Assembly: GCF_001375535.1 (NCBI RefSeq)
Contig: NZ_LN831197.1
Span: 1-64,000, forward strand
Direction: 5' to 3'
DNA length: 64,000 nucleotides
Source of the DNA: Bacillus niameyensis
GTDB lineage: Bacteria; Bacillota; Bacilli; Bacillales; Bacillaceae_C
This document shows, in pieces, positions 1 through 7,384 of this stretch. Below the pieces are notes generated by a model. That model did no database searches and had not been told where the DNA came from. It was given only the letters and a program-made list of their open reading frames with translations. Numbering within the stretch: the stretch's first letter is position 1; every line of letters begins with the position of its first letter. A program made the position numbers and the translations under genes.

Positions 1-5
1 TTCCT

Positions 6-250
6 AGCTTCTGACGAGATAAAGGAAACACGGCGAGGCACGAGCCGATGTTGACTTATCGTAGGAAGAAGCGTAGAAGTTTCCTAGTCGCTGGGCGCTG
101 GAGCTAGACAAAGAAAAGCGGAAGCGCGCGTTTAGCGACGTACAAACTTTTTAAGCTTCTGACGAGATAAAGGAAACACAGCGAGGCACGAGCTGATGTT
201 GACTTATCGTAGAAAGAAGCTGAAAGTTTGCTAGTCGCTGTGCACTAGCC
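6..250 (+). repeat. Two tandem copies of dispersed repeat family A
   Basis: Two copies of a roughly 100-bp sequence lie at about 6-111 and 154-250, joined by a linker with GAAAAGCGGAAGCGC. Related copies occur at 4416-4575 (inverted), 11341-11407 (partial) and 29057-29335 (inverted, degenerate). Each unit is an imperfect foldback: GCTTCT-ACGA-ATAA near one end can pair with TTAT-CGT-AGAAGC later in the unit, and a CGGC/GCCG inner stem lies between them. It ends in CTAGTCGCTGGGCGCTGGAGCTAG-like sequence. No coding potential is seen. The gap 1-318 holds only these repeats and the end of the TerC gene's terminator region. Function is unknown; a non-autonomous mobile or REP-like element is possible. 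Confidence 0.8.
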
Positions 251-270
251 AAATTTTATACTTTTATAAA

Positions 271-318
271 AAAAGAGCTGATACAGAAAGATAATTTCTG
301 TTTCAGCTCTTTTTTATT
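271..318 (-). terminator. Terminator of the TerC gene
   Basis: AAAAAGAGCTGA, a short spacer and TCAGCTCTTTTTT form a stem flanked by A and T tracts just past the TerC stop codon. It would work in either direction. Confidence 0.75.
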
Positions 319-1110
319 TTATCCCTTCAGATGACTCTCATGAGTCGACTTTTTTTCATGAGCAACTGATTTACCTGACATAAACCAACCACCAATTGCA
401 ATACCTAAAAGAATTACCCAGAAAGCAATTGTCCAACCTGTGCTATGTGGGAAACTTTCAGCTAATATACCTACTTTTTCGTGGCTAAGTGTAATGACGG
501 CAAGTTTTACTCCTACCCAAGCAACAATTAAGTAAGCTGTTGTTTCAAGGCCTGGTCGCACAGCAAGCAGTTTTACGAAGAGGTTTGCCGCATATTTGAT
601 TAAGATCAAACCTGCTATTCCAGCGATAACGACTATTAGAAATTGTCCGCCATCCATTCCACCAATGTGAGGTAATGAAGTTTTAGGAAGGACAATCGCA
701 AGTGCAACGGCTGCAAGGATTGAATCAATTGCAAAAGCAAGGTCTGCTAAGCCGATTTTTGCAACAGTCGGCCAAAATCCTTTGCCAGCAGTTTCTTTTT
801 CCAACTCTTCTTTAACACCTTTTTTGGAAAATAAATCGGTGAGCACATGTTTTAAACCTAAATAAATTAGATATGCTGCACCAATTGCTTGTACTTGCCA
901 TACATTAGCAATAAAGGAAATTGCGAAAAGGGCTAGGAAGCGGAAAATGAATGCCCCAATAATCCCATAATTGATTGCTTTCTTTTTTTGTTCTTCTGGC
1001 AAGTGTTTAGCGATGACCGCCATAACAAGTGCATTGTCAGCAGATAAAATCCCCTCTAGTCCTATAAGGATTAGTAAAGTCCAACCATATTCTAGCCATA
1101 ATGAATCCAT
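319..1110 (-). CDS. ykoY: TerC family membrane protein, probable Mn2+ exporter (YkoY/MeeY-like)
   Basis: This is an integral membrane protein of 263 residues with about seven hydrophobic segments. The TerC signature acidic residues are visible in GLEGILSADNALVMA near the N-terminus and in GLADLAFAIDSILAAVAL near residue 125. TerC proteins of this group export manganese and help metallate secreted enzymes. The Mn-type yybP-ykoY riboswitch directly upstream strongly supports this role and the YkoY assignment. The start ATG at 1110 follows a GAAGGGAGAA ribosome site. The gene is monocistronic, transcribed away from the two-component system. The exact paralogue (ykoY or yceF type) is inferred mainly from the riboswitch. 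Confidence 0.85.
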   Translation of the reverse strand: MDSLWLEYGWTLLILIGLEGILSADNALVMAVIAKHLPEEQKKKAINYGIIGAFIFRFLALFAISFIANVWQVQAIGAAYLIYLGLKHVLTDLFSKKGVKEELEKETAGKGFWPTVAKIGLADLAFAIDSILAAVALAIVLPKTSLPHIGGMDGGQFLIVVIAGIAGLILIKYAANLFVKLLAVRPGLETTAYLIVAWVGVKLAVITLSHEKVGILAESFPHSTGWTIAFWVILLGIAIGGWFMSGKSVAHEKKSTHESHLKG

Positions 1111-1130
1111 GTAGTGTTCTCCCTTCAGAA

Positions 1131-1211
1131 ATAAAAATAGAGGCTTTTACCAATGAATGGTAAAAGCCTCCAAAATAAGAACAGACCTTTACCATATATT
1201 GGCAAAGGTCT
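1131..1211 (-). terminator. Tandem hairpins of the riboswitch expression platform
   Basis: Read on the minus strand, a first hairpin (GACCTTTGCC / GGTAAAGGTC, 1183-1211) is followed by a second perfect 12-bp hairpin (GAGGCTTTTACC / GGTAAAAGCCTC, 1140-1170) with a T-rich tail at 1131-1139, which is an intrinsic terminator. The 5' arm of the first hairpin is also the 3' arm of aptamer stem P1. GGTAAAGG can also pair with the CTTTTACC of the second hairpin, giving a plausible antiterminator. Confidence 0.75.
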
Positions 1212-1306
1212 TGCTAACAACACGTTAAGTTGCCCGTAAAGCCGAGAGTATGAGCTACCAATACTCTGAAATGACGACTTTACCGTAAAAGCTACTCCCC
1301 TTTGAA
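1195..1306 (-). promoter_or_regulatory. yybP-ykoY manganese riboswitch aptamer
   Basis: The minus-strand RNA begins AAAGGGGAGTAGC, has an AAAGTCGTCA segment, a variable hairpin (AGAGTATTGGTAGCTCATACTCT) followed by CGGCTTTACGGGCAAC, and closes with GTTAGCAAGACCTTTGCC. These are the conserved blocks of the yybP-ykoY class, which binds Mn2+ and switches on Mn exporter genes. It sits between a good promoter and the TerC gene, with tandem hairpins as expression platform. Confidence 0.9.
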
Positions 1307-1315
1307 ATTAAAAAA

Positions 1316-1344
1316 ATTATAACACTCTATTTTTCAAAAGTCAA
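1316..1344 (-). promoter_or_regulatory. Sigma-A-type promoter of the riboswitch-TerC unit
   Basis: On the minus strand, TTGACT (1344-1339) and TATAAT (1321-1316) are separated by exactly 17 bp. A start near 1309 would begin the transcript almost at the aptamer. Confidence 0.8.
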
Positions 1345-1420
1345 TATTTTTTAGTGTCTAAGTTTATGAGCCGACTTATACAAAACAATAGCTAACGACA
1401 TAGTTCCTCGATTATTATTC

Positions 1421-1523
1421 TCCCTCGATAAACAAGCCCTCTTACTATTCCACCATGGCATTTACTAATGGCTGTAACAATATGGGCTGTGTTGCAAGCC
1501 TATTCGAGGGCTATTTTTTTGTT
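1421..1523 (+). ncRNA. Candidate structured RNA ending in a terminator-like hairpin
   Basis: AGCCCTC (1435-1441) can pair with GAGGGCT (1506-1512), which is followed by ATTTTTTT. Inside, GGCTGTAAC can pair with GTTGCAAGCC (one bulge, one wobble), and CCCTCGA (1422-1428) offers an alternative partner for TCGAGGG. No open frame runs through it and I recognise no Rfam family. It lies between the divergent TerC promoter and the response-regulator promoter. It could be a small RNA, a leader or a decayed element. Confidence 0.35.
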
Positions 1524-1548
1524 GATTAAGACAAGTAGGATTACACCA

Positions 1549-1582
1549 TCTTTATCTTATCTTTACATCGATTTGCTATACT
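1549..1582 (+). promoter_or_regulatory. Probable activator-dependent promoter of the two-component operon
   Basis: TCTTTA occurs twice, at 1549 and 1560, an 11-bp period typical of OmpR-family direct-repeat sites. A TATACT -10 lies at 1577-1582 with no good -35, as at activated promoters. The T/C-rich stretch at 1551-1568 closely resembles 4591-4608 upstream of the deacetylase gene. Confidence 0.45.
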
Positions 1583-1612
1583 GTAAATGATAATGATGGA
1601 GGGTGTTTGACT

Positions 1613-2296
1613 ATGAGTGATACGGTTCTAATTGTCGAAGATGAACAAATTCTGAGAGAAGTACTCAAAGACTATTTCTTGAATGAAAATTTCACCGTGT
1701 TGGAAGCAAGTGACGGAAAAAGGGCGCTCGAATTATTTAATAGCGAAAAGATTGATTTAATCATACTAGATATTATGTTACCAGAATTAGATGGTTGGTC
1801 AGTGTGCAGACGGATACGAAAAACAGCAGATGTTCCCATTATTATGTTGACAGCGCGTGGTGAGGAAGAAGATACTTTATTAGGATTTGAACTTGGGGCA
1901 GATGACTATGTAACAAAGCCATATAGTCCACCTATATTGTTGGCAAGGGCAAAACGTTTATTATATAGTCGCCAGCATAAAAATGATATTAAGCAACAAC
2001 AGATACATTCGCTGAATGGAATTTCCATTAATATGGCTTCAAGAACAGTACTTGTCGATGATCAAACTATTAAGCTTACACATACCGAATTTGAAATTCT
2101 ATCTTATTTAATGCAAAACGAAGGGATTGTAATGACGAGAGAACAATTAATTATTAAGGTCTGGGGGTATGAATACGATGGAGATGATCGAACGATTAAT
2201 ACCCATATTCGGAATTTACGGACTAAACTCGGGGATAAGGCAGATGCGATTAAAACAATTGTCAGACAGGGCTATAAATTTGAGGGGACGAGATGA
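1613..2296 (+). CDS. OmpR/PhoB-family response regulator
   Basis: This 227-residue DNA-binding response regulator has an N-terminal receiver domain (residues 1-115) with the phospho-acceptor Asp53 in LILDIMLPELDGW, an acidic pair in VEDE, the conserved Thr in IMLTAR and Lys in YVTKPY. A winged-helix OmpR C-terminal domain follows (about 130-225; DGDDRTINTHIRNLRTKLG). I chose ATG 1613, ten bases after GGAGG, over a TTG at 1607 that almost touches the ribosome site. The stop overlaps the kinase start (ATGA), so the two are co-translated partners. It is not recognisably PhoP; the regulated genes are unknown, though the deacetylase gene downstream is a candidate. Confidence 0.9.
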   Translation: MSDTVLIVEDEQILREVLKDYFLNENFTVLEASDGKRALELFNSEKIDLIILDIMLPELDGWSVCRRIRKTADVPIIMLTARGEEEDTLLGFELGADDYVTKPYSPPILLARAKRLLYSRQHKNDIKQQQIHSLNGISINMASRTVLVDDQTIKLTHTEFEILSYLMQNEGIVMTREQLIIKVWGYEYDGDDRTINTHIRNLRTKLGDKADAIKTIVRQGYKFEGTR

Positions 2297-4257
2297 GGAG
2301 TAAAATTGTCCTGAAACTTTTTACTCTTACAACGTTGCTTTGCATGTTCATTTTAACAACAGTTTTTATCGGACAAACCATTTTCTTTAAGCAATATTAT
2401 GCACGTCAAAAAATCAACGATATTCAAAGTGCGATGGATCGCTACGCGGATGAATATCTTAATAATAATGACAACAAATATACCGTACAAAAGCTTGAGC
2501 AAGATTTTTATCAAGAACAAGGCACTTGGATTACGACTTTGGATGAAAATGGCAATTTAACAAATGTGGATGACTTCTACATCGAAGTTCATACGGAAGA
2601 ATCAAACGATCTATCTATAATAGATAAAAAGATTCGTATTCCTTTATATTATCTAATAGATTTTGAAGAGACCTTAACAGACAACTTTCCTCTAACCATA
2701 GGGGAACCTATTGCTATATATGCGGTAAGAGGAGAAACAGCTCTTGTTCCTATTAGTGTTGGTCAATTAGGAATATATATATCTGAATATCCTGGTTCTT
2801 TATTTGCCTTGGATCAACATAAATTGGAAAATGAACAAGTAATGGAATCTCACTGGGAAAATAAAGAGCTGAAAAATGCGATAAGAAAATATCTTAAAGA
2901 GAATCGTCCGGGTTTGGAGGAAGAGGACTTCTCCTCACCTAATGAAACATATTTTCAAGAACCATCCGTTTTAATGGAGGAATCTGAAGTATTAGACGAA
3001 AAACAAACGCCATCTACAGACTCCGAGCAAGTAATTGTTCATTTGATTGGAACAGTTACAGCTATTCACCTACCTACTCAGAGCGAAGGCTCTAATGCTA
3101 TATATACTAACCCATTATTTATGAATAAAATTAGAGAATTTCAAGCGTCACTTCTATTTGAATCAAGCAGCACTATGCATCAGGCCACTCAAATAAGGGA
3201 TGAGGAACAAAACAATATTCAGTATAAAATCTTAACTAAACGATTGAAAGTAGATGATCACCCCTCACATCTATTTGCAATGACATCGTTACAGCCAGTA
3301 GATGAGGCTGTTCAAATGGTAAAGGAGTATTATGTATATTTGATCGCCATTGTTATGTTGTTAGTTTTAATAGCATCCTTTTATTACTCAAAAAAAATTG
3401 CTAACCCATTATTAAAGATCAATTATACAACGAAAAAGATGGCCAATCTTGATTTTTCAGAGCGAGTATCCGTAAAATCAAAGGATGAATTAGGTACATT
3501 ATCGGAAAATATTAATATTCTTTCTGATACATTACATACTCATATAAATCAACTACATGAGGATATTCAAAAAGAAAAACAGTTGGAAAATACAAGGAAA
3601 GAATTTATATCTGGTGTCTCTCATGAACTAAAAACACCACTAAGCATAATGAAAAGCACCATATCTATTTTACAGGATGATGTAGCCAAAGATAAAAAGG
3701 GATATTATTTTCAAGCATTGGAGAAAGAGGTAGATAAAATGGATCGGCTTATTGCCGATATGCTTGAACTAGCAAAATATGAATCTGGCACATATCAAAT
3801 GAAAATGGAACCTTTTCATATTGACGAAACGATCGAAAAGCTATGTGCACTACTTGAGTTAGAGGCTGCCAAAAAGCAAGTAAAGATCAAACTATCATTG
3901 CAGCCGTTTAAAGTGTTGGCAAATGAGCATAGAATTGAGCAAGTTATTACAAACTTTTTAACGAATGCTATCCGTCATACACGAAAAGAAGGGGATGTCT
4001 TTGTCTCTCTAAAGGACGAAGAGAACGAAGTGAAAATATGTGTTGAAAATACAGGTGAACCGATTCCAGTTGAAAGGATTGGGAAAATATGGGAGCGATT
4101 TTACAGAGGGGACACTTCGCGTGAACGATCAAAAGGAGAAACAGGTTTAGGACTAGCCATATCTCGAAATATTCTTGAACTTCATGAAAGTAAATATGGT
4201 GTAGTAAATACAGAAAAAGGAGTATTGTTTTATTTTTATTTAAAGAAAAATCAATAG
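2293..4257 (+). CDS. Sensor histidine kinase with large extracellular domain
   Basis: This 654-residue membrane kinase pairs with the response regulator it overlaps by four bases. It has a first membrane helix at about residues 8-30, an unusually long extracytoplasmic region of about 310 residues containing an acidic, low-complexity stretch, and a second membrane helix at about 347-366. These are followed by a HAMP domain, a HisKA domain with the phospho-acceptor His444 in SHELKTPLS, and a HATPase domain with N-box (NFLTNAIRHT), G1/F box and TGLGLAI. Everything needed for activity is present. The sensing domain matches nothing I can name, so the signal is unknown; envelope stress is a guess from the neighbouring cell-wall genes. 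Confidence 0.9.
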   Translation: MRSKIVLKLFTLTTLLCMFILTTVFIGQTIFFKQYYARQKINDIQSAMDRYADEYLNNNDNKYTVQKLEQDFYQEQGTWITTLDENGNLTNVDDFYIEVHTEESNDLSIIDKKIRIPLYYLIDFEETLTDNFPLTIGEPIAIYAVRGETALVPISVGQLGIYISEYPGSLFALDQHKLENEQVMESHWENKELKNAIRKYLKENRPGLEEEDFSSPNETYFQEPSVLMEESEVLDEKQTPSTDSEQVIVHLIGTVTAIHLPTQSEGSNAIYTNPLFMNKIREFQASLLFESSSTMHQATQIRDEEQNNIQYKILTKRLKVDDHPSHLFAMTSLQPVDEAVQMVKEYYVYLIAIVMLLVLIASFYYSKKIANPLLKINYTTKKMANLDFSERVSVKSKDELGTLSENINILSDTLHTHINQLHEDIQKEKQLENTRKEFISGVSHELKTPLSIMKSTISILQDDVAKDKKGYYFQALEKEVDKMDRLIADMLELAKYESGTYQMKMEPFHIDETIEKLCALLELEAAKKQVKIKLSLQPFKVLANEHRIEQVITNFLTNAIRHTRKEGDVFVSLKDEENEVKICVENTGEPIPVERIGKIWERFYRGDTSRERSKGETGLGLAISRNILELHESKYGVVNTEKGVLFYFYLKKNQ

Positions 4258-4266
4258 TAATTTGTT

Positions 4267-4312
4267 AAAAAGCTATCAAATCATGGGAAGATACCATGTT
4301 TGATAGCTTTTC
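4267..4312 (+). terminator. Terminator of the two-component operon
   Basis: AAAAGCTATCAAA and TTTGATAGCTTTT form a long stem, extended by CATGG/CCATG, followed by a T-rich run just after the kinase stop. Confidence 0.85.
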
Positions 4313-4415
4313 TTGTTTTAGTTTTTGCGTCTAGCCGCTTGATGTAGAACGATTGTTTTTTAGCTTTAATCAATATATCTGCGAATTTGTACATAAATAA
4401 GGAAGTATAAAATTT

Positions 4416-4575
4416 GGCTAGTGCTCGGTCTAGCTCCAGCGCCCAGCGACTAGGAAACTTCTACGCTTCTTCCTACGATAAGTCAACATCGGCTCGTGCC
4501 TCGCCGTGTTTCCTTTATCTCGTCAGAAGCTAGGAAGTTTCTACGTAGCTAAACGGGCGCTTCCGCTTTTCTTTG
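4416..4575 (-). repeat. Dispersed repeat family A, inverted copy
   Basis: This is close to the reverse complement of the 1-153 unit, including the linker (GCGCTTCCGCTTTTCTTTG). It fills most of the 400-bp gap between the kinase terminator and the deacetylase promoter. The locus 1-4575 is thus bounded by inverted copies of the same repeat. Confidence 0.8.
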
Positions 4576-4590
4576 CATCTTTAGACAATA

Positions 4591-4618
4591 TTCATCTCAT
4601 CTTCATTTTATCTATACT
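4591..4618 (+). promoter_or_regulatory. Putative activated promoter of the deacetylase gene
   Basis: TTCAT repeats at 4591 and 4602 (11-bp period) precede TATACT at 4613-4618, and no -35 hexamer is evident. The stretch 4591-4608 matches 1551-1568 upstream of the two-component operon at 13 of 18 positions, most differences being T/C. Control by the upstream response regulator is inferred. Confidence 0.4.
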
Positions 4619-4665
4619 TCACCCTGTTAATCTCCTTTTAGAGATAACAAGAGGGGTTGAAACAG

Positions 4666-5562
4666 GTGGGAAAATGGAAAACAGGCGGGGCAGATCGGAT
4701 GAAGAGGAGGAAGCTTCTAAAATTAATTTTAATACTTGTTTTTGCTATTCCTTGTATTTGGGCGGTAGTTTACTTTATAAAAGCCGTGTTCCCTATACAA
4801 CAAATAGAAGAGAAAAGAATAATGGCTGAGACAACTGAAAAAAATAATCCACTGCCTGAAATAATGGATGAGCAAATGATAGAAGAGGCGAATAGGCGAT
4901 TGAAGGAAACGAATGAAGAAAAAAAAGAGATTGAAATCGAAAAAAAGAGTGGGAAGACAGTCTATTTAACTTTTGATGATGGTCCTAGTAAATGGACTGG
5001 GGATTTCCTTAATGTTTTAAAGGAACATGGGGTCCAAGCAACTTTTTTCATGCAAGGAAACAATTTGAAGAAAGAATCTCTCCAAGCAGATGTAAAACGA
5101 GCAGTTAGGGAAGGGAATTATGTCGGGGCACATAGTATGACCCATGATTTTGATAAATTGTACAAAAAACGGCAGTTTGTTTCGGAAATGGAGCAGACAT
5201 TAGCGTTAATTCATGAAATCACTGGAACGAGCCCTCGTTTAGTACGTCCGCCTTATGGTTCTTATCCGGGTTTAAACGATCAGGTGATTTTGAACGAAAT
5301 TATAGAAGCGGAATTGAAAATTTGGGATTGGACGATTGACTCCCAAGATTGGAAATATCCAGATGAACCAGAAAAAATAATGGAAGTTTTCGAAACAGCT
5401 CCAATGGGGGATATTGAAGTGATTCTTATGCATGAAAAAGAACAAACTCTTAAGCTTCTCCCGCAGATCATTGCTTTTTTAAAAGACCAAGGCTATGAGT
5501 TTGGGGTGTATAGCGATCAGGCACATATTACTAATAATTTTTATTCAGACGAGCGGTTATGA
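4666..5562 (+). CDS. Membrane-anchored polysaccharide deacetylase (NodB family)
   Basis: The protein has a positively charged N-terminus, one membrane helix at about residues 18-40, a charged linker, then a NodB deacetylase domain from about residue 98. All catalytic motifs are visible: TFDDGPS (base and metal Asp), HSMTH (metal His pair), RPPYGSYPG, DWTIDSQDW and ILMHE. Such enzymes remove N-acetyl groups from peptidoglycan or other wall glycans outside the membrane. GTG 4666 is chosen because GAGGGG lies nine bases before it; TTG 4657 touches that site and ATG 4699 lacks one. The amidase gene starts 30 bases after the stop, so the two probably form one transcript. The family resembles PdaA/YjeA-type enzymes; the substrate is not certain. 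Confidence 0.88.
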   Translation: MGKWKTGGADRMKRRKLLKLILILVFAIPCIWAVVYFIKAVFPIQQIEEKRIMAETTEKNNPLPEIMDEQMIEEANRRLKETNEEKKEIEIEKKSGKTVYLTFDDGPSKWTGDFLNVLKEHGVQATFFMQGNNLKKESLQADVKRAVREGNYVGAHSMTHDFDKLYKKRQFVSEMEQTLALIHEITGTSPRLVRPPYGSYPGLNDQVILNEIIEAELKIWDWTIDSQDWKYPDEPEKIMEVFETAPMGDIEVILMHEKEQTLKLLPQIIAFLKDQGYEFGVYSDQAHITNNFYSDERL

Positions 5563-5592
5563 GAGTGTATCAAACTAGAAGGGATATTTTTT

Positions 5593-6294
5593 ATGAAAAG
5601 AAGAAAAGTATTCATCACGATTATAATTTTGTTACTAGTCTTTACGGCCTTTCTTTTACTTGAATATAAAAAAGCTAGACAGCCAGGTAGTGCAGCGTTT
5701 AACGATACACCAAAAATTGACAACCCAATAGTAAAGGACAAAGAAAAGTTGGTTTTAGACGGGATCCGAATCGTACTTGACCCCGGACATGGTGGTAGAG
5801 ATATTGGAGCAAGTGGTCAAAAAGGAACTATTGAGAAAGACATCACATTAAAGACGGCTATTAAAATCAAATCTGGATTGGAGCAGGTTGGTGCTGATGT
5901 AAAGATAACGCGTGATGGTGATAATTATACCTCACTTGATGATCGAGTAGAAATGGCAGCAAAACATCAAGCCGATTTGTTTATAAGCATTCATTACGAC
6001 GCCTTTGAAACTAATGATGTTCATGGCATGACTAGTTATTATTATCGTAAGGAGGATCAGAAAATAGCGGAATATATACATCAACAAATTTTTAAGGTGG
6101 ACATTAGCACGCGCAATCGAGGAGTGTCATTTGGAGACTACTATGTACTAAGAGAGAATAAGGTTCCAGCAGTATTACTCGAACTTGGATATCTTTCGAA
6201 TGCTGAGGATGAGGCTCTAATCAATACAGACGACTTTCAAAATAAAGTGACAACACGTATTGTAGAGGGGGTTATTCGATATTATAGTGGATGA
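5593..6294 (+). CDS. N-acetylmuramoyl-L-alanine amidase (Amidase_3), membrane-anchored
   Basis: This protein of 233 residues has an N-terminal membrane helix (about 6-23) and a zinc amidase domain from about residue 58. The metal and catalytic residues are His66 (DPGHGG), Glu81, His134 (SIHYD) and Glu197 (LLELGYLSN). It cleaves the bond between muramic acid and the stem peptide outside the membrane. There are no wall-binding or SPOR repeats, so it is a minimal enzyme the size of CwlD. In Bacillus spores CwlD and the deacetylase PdaA act in sequence to make muramic delta-lactam. The deacetylase-amidase pairing here is reminiscent of that, but identity to CwlD cannot be claimed. Confidence 0.88.
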   Translation: MKRRKVFITIIILLLVFTAFLLLEYKKARQPGSAAFNDTPKIDNPIVKDKEKLVLDGIRIVLDPGHGGRDIGASGQKGTIEKDITLKTAIKIKSGLEQVGADVKITRDGDNYTSLDDRVEMAAKHQADLFISIHYDAFETNDVHGMTSYYYRKEDQKIAEYIHQQIFKVDISTRNRGVSFGDYYVLRENKVPAVLLELGYLSNAEDEALINTDDFQNKVTTRIVEGVIRYYSG

Positions 6295-6359
6295 TCCAAT
6301 GGGCAAGTAGAGCTATGAAATTTTATTTGTTGAACCAAAAGTGTCATTCTCGTAAAACA

Positions 6360-6402
6360 AAAAGCCCCAGAATCTTGATATAACAAAGATTTTGGGGCTT
6401 TT
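6360..6402. terminator. Bidirectional terminator between the amidase gene and rpsD
   Basis: AAAAGCCCCAGAATCTT pairs with AAGATTTTGGGGCTTTT across a short loop, with A and T flanks on both sides, between two convergent genes. Confidence 0.9.
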
Positions 6403-6429
6403 AATACTACTCTTTGCAAAGTATAAAAC

Positions 6430-7032
6430 TTAACGAGAGTAGAACTCAACGATAAACGCTTCGTTAATTTCTGCAGGTAGTTCAGAACGCTCTGGTAGGC
6501 GTGAGAATGTACCTTCAAGTTTATCTGCATCAAAAGAAAGGTATTCAGGTACGAAGTTAGTAGCTTCAACTGATTCTTTAATGATCGCAAGGTTACGAGA
6601 TTTTTCACGAACGCTGATTACTTGACCAGGTACTACTTTGTAAGACGGAATATCAACGCGACGTCCATCTACAAGAACATGACCATGGTTAACGATTTGG
6701 CGTGCTTGGCGACGAGTACGAGCAAGACCAAGACGATAAACGACATTGTCTAGGCGTTGTTCTAGAAGAATCATGAAGTTTTCACCGTGCTTACCTTTCA
6801 TTTTACCAGCTTTCAAGAATGTATTATGGAATTGGCGCTCATTTACACCATACATATGGCGAAGCTTTTGCTTTTCTTGAAGCTGAAGACCATATTCAGA
6901 AAGCTTTTTACGTTGGTTAGGACCATGTTGTCCTGGCGCATAAGGGCGCTTTTCTAATTCTTTTCCCGTTCCGCTTAGAGAAATTCCAAGACGACGAGAC
7001 AATTTCCAGCTTGGGCCGGTATAACGAGACAT
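6430..7032 (-). CDS. rpsD: 30S ribosomal protein S4
   Basis: This is a 200-residue S4 protein, a primary 16S rRNA-binding protein that starts assembly of the 30S body and contributes to decoding accuracy. The N-terminal region has no CxxC zinc motif (C-minus form). The S4 RNA-binding fold is at about residues 92-155 ([32 protein letters not shown]). ATG 7032 is preceded by AAGGAGGAG; an upstream in-frame ATG at 7113 lies in the leader RNA and is not used. As in B. subtilis the gene stands alone outside the large ribosomal operons, with its own promoter and leader. Confidence 0.97.
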   Translation of the reverse strand: MSRYTGPSWKLSRRLGISLSGTGKELEKRPYAPGQHGPNQRKKLSEYGLQLQEKQKLRHMYGVNERQFHNTFLKAGKMKGKHGENFMILLEQRLDNVVYRLGLARTRRQARQIVNHGHVLVDGRRVDIPSYKVVPGQVISVREKSRNLAIIKESVEATNFVPEYLSFDADKLEGTFSRLPERSELPAEINEAFIVEFYSR

Positions 7033-7222
7033 AGTAGTCTCCTCCTTAGGTTTTATTTTTGTAAAATAAAAACCGATATGACACAACTTAGTGGGTATTT
7101 TGTTTTCATGCACCTTCGCCCTAGCAGCAGCGGGTTACGAGATGCACCTCTTATGGACCTTATCCATAAGGGAACAAAATACGATCATCAAGTGTTCATC
7201 TAGGCTGCAATTATTTTACACA
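7033..7222 (-). promoter_or_regulatory. rpsD leader RNA, probable S4 autoregulatory site
   Basis: The transcript has about 190 untranslated bases. GTATTTTGTT (7178-7169) pairs with AACAAAATAC, closing a structured domain that contains a CTTATGGATAAGGTCCATAAG hairpin and GGTGCATCTCG/CGAAGGTGCAT segments. A further A/T stem (GGTTTTTATTTT / AAAATAAAACC) lies just before the ribosome site. In B. subtilis S4 represses its own gene through a leader pseudoknot; this position and architecture fit, but the exact fold was not computed. Confidence 0.65.
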
Positions 7223-7228
7223 ACGACC

Positions 7229-7257
7229 ATTATATAATTGAATAATCGTAAAGTCAA
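7229..7257 (-). promoter_or_regulatory. rpsD promoter
   Basis: On the minus strand TTGACT (7257-7252) and TATAAT (7234-7229) are 17 bp apart, a near-consensus sigma-A promoter in keeping with high expression. Confidence 0.85.
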
Positions 7258-7296
7258 CTAAGTAGAAGTTCAGATTATATTTTTCACATTTATTAA

Positions 7297-7384
7297 GCAT
7301 TAACGAGTATAAGGCCCATACTTAAAGGATTCGAAGAAAACCCAAAAATTGTAAGTGGGGGTGCTTGAAGTTTCACTTTAATAT
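7297..7384 (+). repeat. Shortened copy of structured repeat family B
   Basis: It begins GCATTAAC, contains GGATTCGAAGAAAA and AAAAATTGTAAGTGGGGG, and ends TTGAAGTTTCACTTTA. These blocks appear in the same order in the fuller copy at 54639-54785, but the central 70 bases with the two late hairpins are missing here. The rest of the 7258-7745 gap holds no convincing gene; a 62-codon minus-strand frame there lacks a ribosome site. Confidence 0.6.

Noticed and set aside
1607-4257. The two-component system as relocated PhoPR
   Set aside because: The kinase has no PAS-like Pho sensor arrangement that I can see, and the regulator does not resemble PhoP beyond the general family.
4506-4829. 107-codon plus-strand frame overlapping the deacetylase start
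   Set aside because: It begins inside repeat A, lacks a ribosome site and runs in another frame over the real gene.
5593-6294. Naming the amidase cwlD
   Set aside because: Size and topology fit, but CwlD normally lies near the ribosomal protein cluster and the sequence is only generally similar.
6282-6608. 108-codon minus-strand frame at the rpsD 3' end
   Set aside because: It overlaps rpsD in another frame and crosses the bidirectional terminator.
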